Shown in pieces: positions 32,984-45,621 of a stretch of 64,000 nucleotides of DNA. The translations under genes were made by a program, and so were the position numbers. Below the pieces are notes generated by a model, which saw only the letters and a program-made list of their open reading frames with translations, did not search any database and was not told where the DNA came from. Within the stretch, counting starts at the first letter, position 1. Each line of letters opens with the position of its first letter. The stretch covers positions 948,134 to 1,012,133 of the forward strand of contig NW_003101672.1 in assembly GCF_000003855.2 (NCBI RefSeq), read 5' to 3'. This DNA comes from Blastomyces gilchristii SLH14081 (lineage: Eukaryota; Ascomycota; Eurotiomycetes; Onygenales; Ajellomycetaceae).

Positions 32984-34597
32984 ATGTCTACTTATGCGGG
33001 TGTCCCAGCGCGGGCATATTCCCAAGCGGCATACACCAGAGATCAAAACCTCGGCGATTTTGGCGACAAGAAGGCGTCACTACACAATGAGAGAACAGTA
33101 CCGATGGCTGCAAGTAACGCAAGCGGAAACTCGGGGGGCCATGCCGACAATGTTTCCGCAACTCAGAAGATGATGTCAGCTACATGGGGAAGTTTGCTAA
33201 CCTCCCTACTCGGTAAGATATCCTGATAGACGTCCTGATGAGCCAGTGAGCATTTAATGCTAACATAATCTCCAGTGACTCCTCTCGATGTTGTTCGTGT
33301 TCGCCTTCAATCCCAAACTCCCGTCCTCCGGGCATCACCGGAAATTCTACCACCCCCTCTTTTCGGGGGACTTCCTCCAAACCTGGGCGTGACTGCCTGC
33401 TGCCGGGAAGTTTTTTGGGTTGGAAACAATGCCCAATTCTGCATGGTGGGACCAAACGGGACCGCGCTCAGTAGCCCACCGGCAAGCGGGGGCGCTGCCT
33501 GTGCGGTGGAGGAAACTCAGCGACGGACATTCACCTCCACTCTTGATGGACTCCGCAAAATTGCCAGGAATGAAGGCCTTCTATCACTCTGGAGAGGTCT
33601 CAGCCCGACCCTAGTGATGGCCATCCCAGCAAACGTTATCTATTTTACCGGCTACGACTGGCTACGCTACGACAAGAAGAGCCCCATCAATAGAGCCTTC
33701 AATGACACGTACGCACCGCTAGTCGCGGGTGGCATAGCCAGGATAGCCGCTGCGTCGGTAATAAGCCCGATTGAGATGTTTCGGACACGACTGCAAGCTA
33801 CTTCGGGCACGGGGACAGACCACTTCAAAGCCACGCTCCGCCAGCTACATCAAATGACCCAGACCCAGGGGTACAGCTCCCTATGGCGGGGGCTGACACT
33901 TACCATGTGGCGCGACGTACCTTTCTCCGCCCTGTACTGGTGGGGGTATGAATCTGTGAAAACCATTCTCAGCGATATGCGGGTGAAAACAGTACCGGCA
34001 GCCTTCTTCATGCCAAATCATCAGCACCTCCACAGCGGTCAACGCGGCGCAAGCGCACACGCGCACCAGGACAACACCATGACATTCCTTGACAGCTTCG
34101 TCGCAGGCGCCACATCCGGCGCCCTTGCAGCTTTCATAACTACCCCTTTTGACGTCGGCAAGACCCGGCAGCAGGTATTTCTGCACTGTGGCGATGAGCC
34201 GGGCTCCAAGGCAGCACCGGCAGCATCAAAACTCACAACCGCCAGCTCCTCATTCACCACCTCCTCCTTCTCCAAGTTTACATCCTCGTCCGCATCCTCG
34301 TCGCCGTCATCGGCATCCTCGGCGTCTCATATCCACCCGGAACAATTATCCACGCCTCGCTTCCTTCTGCACATCTTCAAAGTGGAGGGTGTGTCCGGTC
34401 TTTTCCGCGGCTGGGCAGCACGGTGTCTCAAGGTTGCGCCGGCATGCGCCATTATGATTTCCAGCTATGAGGTTGGGAAGAAGATGGCGGGGAGGGTCAA
34501 TGAGCACCATCACCTTCATCAGCTCCATCAGCAGCATCAGCAACAGCAGCAACATCGGCACCACAGTGGGACAGACGAGGACGGCGATCGAGTATGA
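32984..34597 (+). CDS. mtm1: Mitochondrial carrier, Mtm1/SLC25A39-40 like
   Basis: Inner-membrane solute carrier; the SLC25A39/40/Mtm1 branch is tied to mitochondrial glutathione import and to manganese and iron handling. Exon 1 is 32984-33212 and exon 2 is 33276-34597 (63-bp intron, GTAAGA donor, GCTAAC branch site); the splice joins SATWGSLLTSLL to VTPLDVVRVRLQSQ. About 516 aa. The three carrier signatures are TPLDVVRVRLQ, SPIEMFRTRLQ and TPFDVGKTRQQ. The loop of the first repeat has the Cys-bearing insertion typical of this branch (GVTACCREVFWVGNN). Oddities are a Ser-rich insert of about 45 residues after the third signature and a His/Gln-rich C-terminal tail. A second ATG at 33104 is an alternative start. 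Confidence 0.87.
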
Positions 34598-35372
34598 TAG
34601 GATTTTCTTTCTTTTGCTTTTTGAGTCTGATATGCATTATCCATGATATACCTTTTTTTTTATTCTCTGCCTCCTTTCTTTTCTTTTTTTCCTCTTTTGT
34701 TGATATACAAATCTAGGTTATTCATCTTCCCATTTTTTCTTTCTTTTCTTGGATGGGTACTGGGATCTCCTCTTTTGTTTTCATATTTGATTTTTACATT
34801 GTTGCAAGCGAAAAAAAAAAGTGGAACGGAGTTTGGTAGGGTCATACCTATTTTCCCCCCCCTTATTACATGTACATATGTATACGCATACAAAGTATAA
34901 ATACAGATATAGTTAACTATGTAAAATACCTCCAGCAGAACCAAGCAGAATTGCTCTAGCATAACAAAGGCAGAAATGTTTTTTTTTCTTTCTTTTTCTT
35001 ATTATCTTTAGTTTCCTTCCCTGTTAAAGCTCTCAATCCTATCTATAGCTATGGCTAGAAAAGAACCTCTCAATCTATTTACCTACCTACTTACTCCCCT
35101 TTAGCATTCTACTAGATAAAATTGATTGACCTTGTGCCCCCCTTTTTGTCATGAAAAAGAGGTTGGGGTTTTATTAGATCTTAGCTGGAATCGGCTCTCC
35201 AGGAAAGTTCTAGCGAGCCGCGACAATCATCCCATTTTTTATTATTATTATTATTATTATCCAACCTCCAGCTGCACATCAACGTGCTTGCGTACGAGTT
35301 GTTAGAAAATTGGAGGACGCAGTGTTTATATATAAATGTTGGCGAGAGGGAGTTCGATCTACGCAAAGCACA
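34598..35372. other. Intergenic, T-rich
   Basis: T-rich 3' side of the carrier gene and upstream of tRNA-Glu. It holds a (ATT)n tract at 35238-35261 and no gene. Confidence 0.4.
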
Positions 35373-35444
35373 TCCCATATGGTGTAGTGGCTAACATCAG
35401 CGTCTCTCACACGCTAGCCGGGGGTTCGATTCCCCCTATGGGAG
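35373..35444 (+). tRNA. tRNA-Glu (anticodon CTC)
   Basis: Folds as a cloverleaf. The acceptor stem pairs TCCCATA with TATGGGA, and the discriminator is G. The anticodon stem AGCGT/ACGCT encloses the loop CTCTCAC, with CTC at the anticodon. The T stem GGGGG/CCCCC encloses TTCGATT. A-box (TGGTGTAGTGG) and B-box (GGTTCGATTCC) promoters are intact. The T run from about 35471 can terminate RNA polymerase III. No intron. Confidence 0.92.
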
Positions 35445-38400
35445 GATTCATCATCATTTTTATTATTATTATTTTTTTTGGTTTCCTTTTTCCCAACTTT
35501 GAATGAATGAATGAATATATATAATGTGTTTCTTTTATTGTCTGTTAGATATTCAATATACATATATTTAATATAATAATGATTGATTGAATTTAAAATA
35601 ACCATTCACCCAACCTACCTAACCTACCCTAATTCAGTCAGACAAGGTTGGTTGTGAAGTCCATTAGGGTACCAAATATCCCTGGACAGACGAGAGAGAG
35701 ACACCTCAAAAGTTATAGTAATCCGGCGCGAATGTGGATATATATACGGATTACAATATCGAAGAATATTTAAATACCTTACGATCTACGAGAAAGAAAA
35801 GGGGGTAGAGTCGACTACTCGACTACTCCATACACCCACCGCTGAAACACCAAACAACAAGCCAACATAGGGAACTTGTTTAAAGTTTTTTTTTTTTTAA
35901 GTTATGAGGCAAAGCAAGGTAGCTAACTAACCACAGTGTATGGAGTACACACTTCCCCCTTCCCGCAGTTATGTCGTGCATACGCAGTACACGAGAGACG
36001 ACGAAAGAATTGTTAGCTACAATAGACAATAGAGCAGTTACAAAAAAAAAGAAAAAGAAAAAGAAAAAGAAAAAGAAATCAGATTTTTTCATCCCTCCAA
36101 GCCGGTGGGTGGGGGTGTCGGGATTGCTTTTATCCTCTAGTTTATCCTCTAGTTTACATCCAGCGTAGGTACGGTACTAGGGGTACCTCCAAAAGCTGGA
36201 GAGAGCTGTCCAAAACGCAGCCGAGATTGAAGTGCAAAGTGCAGCGGAGTGTGGAGCTGGGCTCGGAGCTCGGAGCTCGGAGCTGGGAGCTGGCAGCTGG
36301 CGTTGGCCCGCCGCCGCCAGCGGGGGCGCGCGGGGGGGTTTGTATTAGTAATTCGGGCCCTCGGCTTGGGGCGGGTAATTAATTATCCTTCTCTTGTTTC
36401 TTTATCCGGGGGGAGCAGGACTTGGTAGCAAGTATCAACGGAGAAAGGAGAAGGTAGATGCGATAAATGGGATATTAATTAATTGAGCGGATATTTATTT
36501 ATATATATATATTATTAAGTGTGGGGGAGAGAGAGAAGATAGAGAGAGAAGCAAGACAAGTGCATGTACTGCGTATGTACGCTGCGTAGCGTAGGGCAAA
36601 AGTGGGAGAGAGAGGGGTACTGCGTAGTTATTGGGTAGAGTAAGTTACGCTGTAGATATTCTAGTGAGCAGTTAGCATGCGGACTTACGGCTAAGAGAGA
36701 TTACTGGGACAGGGGTATGTACCGCACAACATCTGCTTCCTGGGACGCTGGGTAGAGCCAGGCATAGTAGGTATGTATATGTATATATTTGAGAAGCTGT
36801 GCTGGGGGGAGTGAGAGGGAGAAACCATTTATCATATTATTATTTAGTCCAAATACAGTAAGTAGTTAGTGGAGTAGTGTTTAAAAGTAACTAGATAAGA
36901 TGGCTGCCCGATAAGTTACCAAAGCTGTGGATAGAAAAATCACACGCAGCCCAACCCGAGAGGAGCATTATCTCTCTCTCTCTCTCTCTCTCTCTAGGTT
37001 CAACCAGAGGTTCTTCAGCGATATTTATTGTTGCCTAGGTAGATAGATACTACTGTATTTACATGTACATACATCGGTAAGTTAGCTATTCACACTATCG
37101 CATATCAACATTATTATTATTAACTCTAGTAACAAGTACAGTACGCAGTATGTAAATGTACATACAAAGGACCAGCCCAACCCCTCCTTCTACCCGGCCA
37201 AACCCCTCCCTTCACACAAGTTCCAGCAAGAAGAAATGCGACAATTCTCGTTGCCCGCCAGCTAAGTGATAGTTAACCAGCTAACCAGCTACCTAGGTAT
37301 CGTATCTACCTAAGGTCACTAATAACGAATTAATTAGCTGATGGAGCTGAGCTAGCCCGCAGCTCCGCAGCACGATATCACCGAGTTATTTACCTACCTA
37401 CCTTACCCCTCTCCCAGCTACAGTACTTACACCGTAGTAAGTAATTATTAAATAATAAATAATTAAGTAGTAAATAGAAGAAAGAGAAGTGTTTAAAAAA
37501 AAAAAAAAAAAAAAAAGGAAAAAACAAAGGAAAAAGGAAAACAAGCTAAGGGGGGGGAACCTTGGATGCTGCCACACCGTTACAGCCATCATCCCACATC
37601 CCTCCCATCCCATCCCATCCCCATCCCAGGCAGGGCTGGCTGTTCTAGCTTGGCATCATCCCCCAGCCTTGCCCCCCGGATGGTGGAAATGGTGGAAATG
37701 GTGGAATGCTGGATGCTGGATGTAACTATCCCCCCATTCCCGATTTAAAATAAATACGACCTTTTTATTTCAATAATAATAGTTACTGCTAGCTATTATT
37801 AAATAACCCTTCATTCCAGAAACGAAATAATCCCCAGTGTTGTGGCTGATGCTTGTACCTGTACATTACATACTATACTGTGCTCGATATGTAGCAGTAA
37901 GATTAAAAATAAAGTACTTAGTTAACTAATGGCAATGGCTGAGCTTTTGCTGGTCTCTTCTTCTTCTTCTTCGTCTTCTTCGTCTTCTTCTTGTCTTCCC
38001 GCAGCTCCACTCCCAACTCCCACCTAAGTTACAAGAAAGACTCTACACCATTTTCTGCTTGTCTCCAGCTCCGTCTAGCTTCTGCTCCATTTCTTCTTCT
38101 CCTTCTCCCCATCATTTCTTCATCTTCTCTTCATCTTCTTCATCTTCTTCATCATCTTCTTCTTCTTCTTCTTACTATCTCTCCATCATCGCCATCGCCA
38201 TCATCATCATATCTAGCTATATATAGCTCTCTGCCCGGCCAATCCCACTGCCCTAACTGGCTGTGTTGCTCTCCTCCGATCTTACGTCGCAGCTTACTCC
38301 GTACTCTCCTTTATCTAACTTACTATTCTCCTCCTCCTCCTCCTCCTCCGATATTACGTGAATATACATGACAACTCTCCACTTCCATCTGTCTCTCCCT

Positions 38401-39341
38401 CTCCACCGCCACATTCCAATCCGTCCCAACCCAAAAGAAAACCTTATCGCCTGGCCCTGCTTCACACCCCACTCCACTCACTCCCAGAGCTCTCGTCTCG
38501 TCCCTCCTCATCCTCTTTTTTTTTTCTTTTTTTTCTTTTTTTTTATAACTAACTGAAACCTTGCTTTTCTTCTTCTCCGACCTTCCCTGTTCTGCAGCTT
38601 GAAGAAGAAAGTCTTGGTTTTTTTTTTTTTTTTTTTTTTTATTTTTTTACTTTTCATCTTTATCCTTTTTATTTTTTTTCTCGTTCCATCATCAGATCTG
38701 GCCCTCAATCCGCCTCATCTCTCTCCAACCTCTCCCGTCCGATTTCGTCATTCTAGCCCGTCCAGAAATAGCTACGTCCATACCATACCCATTCGCCAGC
38801 AGGGAGAGCATGCGCAGCAGCCTTTTCCCCCCAACAGCCCTCTTCTCGTTACCTTGTCGTCCCCAGCGCATCGCGATCATCCCCATCCCAATAGCCGCCG
38901 CCATCATTACCACTATTTCTTCTACTCCTACCGCCATCTAACTCGCTCGCACTTCAAGCAAGCAACCCCTCGATACAGCTTGCACTCAACTCAACAATCT
39001 TAAATACCTCCTCCCGACCTCGATCCATTTTCCTCCTCCTACTCCTCGATTGTCCGGACAATCTGTTTGTCGTCCTTTGATCTGGAGTCGGGCTGTGTGC
39101 AAACGGCGACAAGAAAAAAAAAAAGGGAAAAAGCGGGATAACAAAGAAACCTACGTAACTCCCATAGCTATCACCCGCTGCTTGACCGTTATCGAGTTAG
39201 GGTCCGTCCGATTTCTTTTTCTTAATTCTTTTCTTCCTCCCCTTGGTCAAACTTGAAATATATAGCCCTTGAACAACAACCCCGCCCTGCCCTTCCGCGC
39301 CACGAAAACTGGAGGACTAAAAAAAGGGTTACCTGCAGACC
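35445..39341. other. Long low-complexity upstream region of the Cys/His-rich gene
   Basis: About 3.9 kb without a credible gene. It is full of simple sequence: (AAAAAG)n at 36043-36075, GGAGCTC-type direct repeats at 36257-36290, (CT)n at about 36971-36995, poly-A at 37495-37516, CTT/CAT-rich tracts at 37958-38220, and T runs of about 30 at 38618-38647. Many TATGTAC/GTACGC motifs recur at 36560-36720 and 37060-37160. The CT-rich zone just upstream of 39342 is typical of fungal promoters and 5' leaders. Confidence 0.5.
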
Positions 39342-39617
39342 ATGCCACCGCGAGCTTCTCTGACCAGCTCCTTTTCCGTCTCGGATACCAACAATGAAGT
39401 CGTTTGTCCCCTGACCAACAATGACGGCTCCAATTGTCGCAAACGATGTCTGGGCGTGAGTTGCTTCTCCCTCCCCCCCCCCCCCCCCACCTTTTTTTCC
39501 ATACCTATTCTCCCAACCAACGCCCCCGCACTTACCAACCTCAAAAATGCGCATACACCGCCTCTGAATATATGGCACGATAAAGCTCTTATCTGAGCCT
39601 TTTTTTTTAAAAAAAAA

Positions 39618-39649
<32 letters not shown>

Positions 39650-41849
39650 AAAGAAAAAAGAACACGTCATAAAAAAACCATATCTATTCCGGTCGCAGCT
39701 CCAGATAAGAAACTATATTTATTTGACTCGCTCTGATTTATTTGTTGCTTCTTTTTGGGGCCATTGGTTGTTTTAGGAGAAACGATACCGCTCCATGCAG
39801 GAGCACATCCGCCGCGCCCATCCCAGCCACTACATCCCTAAGCTTCCGGCGACCGAAGAGAGCTTTCAGCTGATGGTTAATACCCCTCCGGAGCTGAGGC
39901 CGCATATCCCTGCTCCCAATACCTCCCATCCGCGGCGGGGTCCTGGTCCGTAATTACTTCCCACTCATTGTTTTATTTTGTTTTATTTTTAATATTTTGA
40001 CACTCGAGTTGCTGAGAGATTCCTTGTGTTTTTGTTTTTGGGTTTCGTTTTTCCAGGCGATCCCGGCGATAGAGATATTTTTGGCGGGGCCGATCGAAGC
40101 TCTCCCTTGACCCCTCGTACCCTCGATGAAGCTCACCCTGCAGCTGCCACAGCTGCCGTCGCATTGGCACAGCTTCACCATCATCGATTGACTTCCGATT
40201 GGGATTCTGAACCGGTTCGTTTTTACCCCCTTCTACCTGCTCCGTAGATTTTTTTTTTCTTTTCTTTTCTTTTTCTTTTCTTTTTCTTTTTCTCTTCTTT
40301 TTCTTTTCTTTCTTCTTGCAACATTGTTAGTCGACAACTAAAATCCAAAAAAATGAAATTAATGAAATTCAGGACATCCATTCCGACGTCGACATGAGGC
40401 GAGAACGAATGCGCTCCTCAATCGAGCTTCCCCCACTCCGCGACCATTTCAAACAGGAATCCATACCATCATTCCAGTCCTCCCGCCCGAGAGAACTACT
40501 ACCGTCCATTCTCTCACATTCCCCACCGGGCCGATCATCAACACTCCCTCCAATTCAGCGACGCGAGAGATTACAGCGCCCGCGCAAGGGTTCGTTGACG
40601 CAATCTGCGCGCAGGGGCAAACACGAACGAAATAGATCCAAGGAGTATGGGCGCAGGCCGAGCCTGAATGATCGCAAGGCGTTGTCGGCTGAGCCGCAAA
40701 CAGCTGCGTGGGCGCAGGGGAAGAGATGGGAGGATCTGATTGAAGCTGCAACTTCGGCGACGGAGGTTGATGATCGCGATTTGACTCCGGTAAGAGCTAG
40801 GAATCTAGTCACCATTGTCTTACAAACTCTCAGTCTTATTTTGGGGGGGGGGGGGGGGGGGGAAGCAAAAAATAATAATAATAATTACTGATGGTTTCCT
40901 TTGATAGGTCCCTAAATCACCACCGTACCACTCCTTCAACAGCGTAACCTCCGCCCCCTCAGCAACGAAACATCGCTCCTCCCTCCCGCCGGCATTCCAA
41001 TCGACACCAGGCCTACCCACTCCACAACCACACTACCGCCAATTCCCACCACCACTCTCCTACACCGCCTCCCCGCTCCAAAAGGCCCTCACACCTCCCC
41101 CCTACGAACCCCACGGCAGCCTGGACAACGACCTGGAACCGTTCCCCTCCATCGAATCCTCCCTCGACTCCAACTCCTCAGTCATCTCCGGCAAAAACTT
41201 CCACATGTCCTCCGCCGGCCTCCCCACCTCCGCAACCTCAGACTCAAGCCCCGTCCAGCCTCCACGCCCCTTACCAGCAACAAGCAGCCCCTACCCGCCC
41301 TTCTCCCACCCGCAACAGCTGCAGAACCACCATAACCAACACCACCCTCACCCTCACCACCCTCACCACCCTCACCACCCTCACCACCACCACCTCAACC
41401 ACCGCCTCTCAAACCCAACACCCATGTCCACCACCACCGGCATCAGCACCAGCACCAGCAAAGATATACACATCTACTGCGCCTGCTGCTCCCGCCCCTG
41501 GCCCGTCCGCGACTGCTTCGCATGCACGAATTGTATCTGCGGCGTGTGTCGCGAGTGCGTCAGTGTTGTCATGGCGAGCTTGCAGACAACAAGCGGGGGG
41601 CAGGCGGCGTCGATTTTGAATCCGACCACTGGTGCTGGTGCTGGTGCTGGCGGTGATGATAATAGTAGTAGTAATGGTGGTGGGGGGGATGCTGGGAATG
41701 GTAACGGGAATGGGAATGGGAATGGGAATGGGAATACGAATAATTTTGGTGGGAGTGGGCGAGCAGCAGGTTTAGCGAGTCGGAGGGGATGTCCGCATTG
41801 TGGGACGGTGAGTGGGCAGTGGAAGCCTATCCAGTTGGATTTTCGGTGA
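39342..41849 (+). CDS. Cys/His-rich fungal protein with two metal-binding modules, five exons
   Basis: Predicted exons 39342-39455, 39777-39945, 40057-40214, 40373-40789 and 40908-41849 give about 599 aa with phases in agreement. The N-terminus is a zinc-finger-like module split by intron 1: CPLTNNDGSNCRKRC (Cys-x9-Cys-x3-Cys), then YRSMQEHIRRAHPSHYIPKL with two His. The middle is disordered and basic/Ser/Pro-rich with a His/Pro repeat (41341-41400). The C-terminus has a treble-clef-like pattern, YCACCSRPWPVRDCFACTNC then CGVC and CRECV, and, after a Gly/Asn repeat, CPHCGTVSGQWKPIQLDFR. I recall similar ascomycete proteins of unknown function; nucleic-acid or ubiquitin-related roles are both possible. 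The exon 2 and exon 3 donors (GTCCGT, GTTCGT) are weak, so those borders are the least certain. Confidence 0.7.
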
Positions 41850-42291
41850 TGGGAACTGGAAGAGAATAAAAAGAAATAATGAAATGAAAAGAAATGAAAT
41901 GAAATGAAATGAAAAGAAAAGAAAAGAAAAAAAGAAACAAGAAACAAGAAAAGAAAAAAGAAAAACCAAAAAAATGATTTAAGTATTGGTATTTTTTTCA
42001 TTGGGTTGTTGTTATTGATTACTATTTTCCGCTGTTTACCTCACCTTCCCCGATTCTCTTCCTCACCCCGACCCCCGCGCTCTTGGGGATCGATTTCCAT
42101 TTTTCTCGCAATTGACGATGATGATGACGACGGCGATGACAATGATGACGACGATTATTGAAAGATGAAGATGAAAGGATGAAAGATTCACAGATGATGA
42201 AATGTCTTTTTTATGCACCTCTCGTTCCCTCCCTGACCTTATTTATCCATCCCTCTACCTACCTATATATATTTACCTGTATATACTTGCT

Positions 42292-42370
42292 CCATTTTCC
42301 CATTTTCCCATTTTCCCATTTTCCCATTTTCCCATTTTCCCATTTCCCCATTTTCCCATTTCCCATTTCC
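42292..42370 (+). repeat. 8-bp minisatellite, unit TTTTCCCA
   Basis: About ten near-perfect copies of TTTTCCCA in tandem, decaying to TTTCCCA and TTCCCA units at the right end. No unique spacers, so it is a slippage repeat. Confidence 0.85.
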
Positions 42371-43944
42371 CATTCCCATTCCCCCCCCCCTTTGTTCCCC
42401 CGCTTCTTATTCTACCCAAACCCAGTCCAGCACCTCTTAGTCCCCTGATCCTCCAACCCCTGCTTGGTGCATCGCATCGGTTTGAACCAGTTACATACAT
42501 ACATACATAGCATACCTACCCCAACCATCACACCCGCAAACACCCTTTTTTATCTCAGTTTTTTGATTCAGTTTTCCCACGATGCACCCAGCCCAGCTGC
42601 CTGCTTTGTAAGAACAGGCAGAAGAATAGCTTTTTTTCATATCTTCCTTCTCCCCCTCCCCCTTCCCACCCATTTCGGGATCCCGAGTAACTCTACTGTA
42701 CTACTGTACTGTGCTGTGGTTTTTCGCTGGTTTTGGCAGCCCCCTACTGTTGGTTTTATCATTCTTTGCTTTCTCTCGTACATATATATATATATATATA
42801 TCCTATCTATTATCATATAAATATCCCATGTATATACCTCTTTTTGTGGTCTTCTTTTTTTCAATAAGCCTTTTTTTGTGCTGGTTCTGTTTCATCTATC
42901 TGGTTAACTCTCTTTTTTCCGATCCGGTCCGGTCCGGTCTGGTTTGGTGGTTGTTTGCGTGTTGATGATGATGACGGGTGAATTGGAACGGATGGAATAT
43001 GCTGGCTTCTCCTTCTTCTTCTTCTTTGTTTCTATTTATATTTTGGTATTTATATTAGTATTCATGGTTATTCCCTTTTCTATTTTCTTGTACTGAAACC
43101 CGGATTAAGTTACCTCCATCTAATTCTATTCTATACCTCCATCGCCATTTCGTTGAGCGTGTGTAAAAAAAAAAAAAAACGTTAAAATTGAAGTGAAGAA
43201 GTTTTTTCCCCTTTCTGTCTTTTCTTTACTATATATAGCCTCTGTCTGCCGTTCTTCGTCATCTCATTCAGTTCAGTACATGTATGTACATACATTTTTT
43301 TTCATCTGTCTACTATTTATATTTAGCATTAAGGGATGGTTTTCTTTACTCGTTTTTTTTCTATTAATCTGCAACGTTATTTAATTTTTGGTTTATTTTT
43401 ATTTTTAATGTTGTGAAGGGCGGAGCTGGTGGATGGGGAGGAGGATGGGGGCAAAAGAGGGTTTGAGAGGCTGTGGGCTGTTGAGTTGCAGTTGTTGGGA
43501 TGGATGCGGCGCGCCGGTGCTGAAGAGGGGGGAGGAGATTGAAGCTTTTCTGGTGTTTACTTAACCACTCACTATACTCCATATTCCGTATATAATTGAT
43601 AGTTCACTAAAACTGCCCTTGCCCCCTTTTTCCCCCTACTTTTCTTTGAGTGTTACTGAATTTTTTACACGTATATACATATATATATATATATCCTATC
43701 CTACCCCTCTATGTAGCTAGCTAGCTATATAAGATGACGAGTACTGAACAAACACACCGCATATATATACAATCCTTTCTTATGGATCTACCCCTTTTGC
43801 CCATTATTTACATCAAGGGTATGGCTGTATTGAAGTTAGAAAAGTCCACAAACCTGGTGATGCGTCCTCTGGAAGGGTCGAGAAGGGACCGACGTGCTGT
43901 TGTTCGAGGTGGGTAGTCAGGTAACTAGTCAGTAAGTAGCCTTG

Positions 43945-43946
<2 letters not shown>

Positions 43947-43983
<37 letters not shown>
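43947..43983 (+). repeat. Poly-T tract
   Basis: About 37 consecutive T. Length may be imprecise because such runs are error-prone in sequencing. Confidence 0.85.
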
Positions 43984-44235
43984 CCTGTATTCCGGTATGA
44001 AGCGGATTTCTCGTCGAAGCTCGTCGTCGTGACTCGCAAGCGGGATGAAAGCAATCCAGACGGTTTCTTTAGTTGGAGCTCTCGTTTAGTTAGACGCCAA
44101 CAGGCGCGTGCGGGTGGGGCTCCGCGCGGCTAACTTCTAGCTCTAACTATTGCAAGATTAAAAAGAGGGAAGCTGTGCAGCAAGAAGAAAACCATTGACA
44201 TGAATAGTATTTAGTATTGAACTTGCATATTCTAT

Positions 44236-44266
<31 letters not shown>

Positions 44267-44924
44267 GATGGCCCTCACCAACAGATTCCTCCAATCCTTC
44301 AACCACTTCTCCAACGAGATATTCCGCCTCAATTTTGGCCGCGTGGTTCGTCTCCGTGAACACCTGGATCCTACAACCCCCCCCCCACGGACCGTTTGAC
44401 CTCCTGACGGAGGCGGGGAAAGTGAAGCCTAGAGCGCTCAATCCTGCCACATATATCTGTACGTGAGGGCCTTGCATGTATCTCTGGCGTGGTCAATCGC
44501 AATTTGCCAGGAGAAATATGAAATATGAAAGGCTGTTTTTGTTAATATAATAACCCCTATCTCTTTTCTTTTTGTTGAAAAAAAAAAAAAAAAAGTCCCC
44601 AACGGCGCTTCCATGCGCCCGAATTCACAAACGCTGCAGAGCCTTGCAAGGAAGGTTAGAGGAGATGTTTACATATATTCGGTTCCTGCAGGTTCGTCTC
44701 ACCAGATTCACCAATGGCTTACTTTCATCTTTTAGATCGATTGATGACGATGATGATGATGATGATGATGTTAATCGAGTACAGGAACTCAGCTTCCCAA
44801 GCATCTTATCCTCGTTCATGAATTCCGGGATCACTTCTCGCTGCAGGCCAGGACGGAGATGACGGTTGAAGGTGAAATTACGTTTTCTTTTCTTCTCTCT
44901 CTTTTTTTTCTTCTCTCTCTCTCT

Positions 44925-44955
<31 letters not shown>

Positions 44956-45621
44956 CTTTCTAGCTGGTGCATTTTGAATAAGAGGGGTGTCAAATATATG
45001 TATAAGTATACGGAGTATACAATTGCTAATTGGTCAAATAAATAGATTTGAATGCCCAAATCACGGATTTCCTAGCTACGAAAGCGGAGTGCCTTACAAG
45101 AGAACAATGGCTCCTGAAATATCCACACGCATCGTATTTTTGGAAGTAAACTCTTGCGTTTGCTGATAGGAACCCACCGCGACGAAGCATACGGCTATCA
45201 AGCAGATCGGAACCAACCGATTCTGGTGTACATCGCTCCTCGACTGTATCCGGTCATAGGCTTTCGTGTTCAACTACGGACGGAGAGTACACCGTTGCCA
45301 ATCATCACCTATGTTTGAGGTCTGTTTTAGAAGTTCCTGCTCTGCATGGCTGCAGCTTCCGAGCTGAAGGGGGACCTTTTGCTACGTATTTTGATTTATG
45401 AATAATTTTAAATGATCCCTGAATTAAGACTTGAGCTGTTTTGCTTAAGTCCTCCTTACCAATCAACACTTTTAATGTCTTTGGGGTGCTTTGGTATGAA
45501 CACGCCTAGGCTAGCTCCGCGTTTTGACTGGTTGACATATTTGAAGACCTACGACCATCGTACTGTTGGTGATATTAACGAAACCGTGTGCGGGGAACTA
45601 CAAAGTCAGCATGTCCGTACT

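Larger units (their letters stand above)
41850..45621. other. Intergenic, microsatellite-rich
   Basis: About 3.8 kb with no credible gene. Notable tracts: AAAATGAAATG-type repeats at 41876-41935, an 8-bp minisatellite at 42292-42370, (TA)n at 42782-42801, a T run of about 37 at 43947-43983, (TA)n at about 44237-44260, (GAT)n at 44749-44769 and T runs at 44930-44955. Confidence 0.5.

Noticed and set aside
38599..39003. Frame with poly-Phe start followed by His/Ser-rich sequence
   Set aside because: The start is a translated poly-T run and the rest lies in a pyrimidine-rich leader; no family resemblance.
42292..42370. CRISPR-like array
   Set aside because: Direct 8-bp tandem without unique spacers, in a eukaryotic genome.
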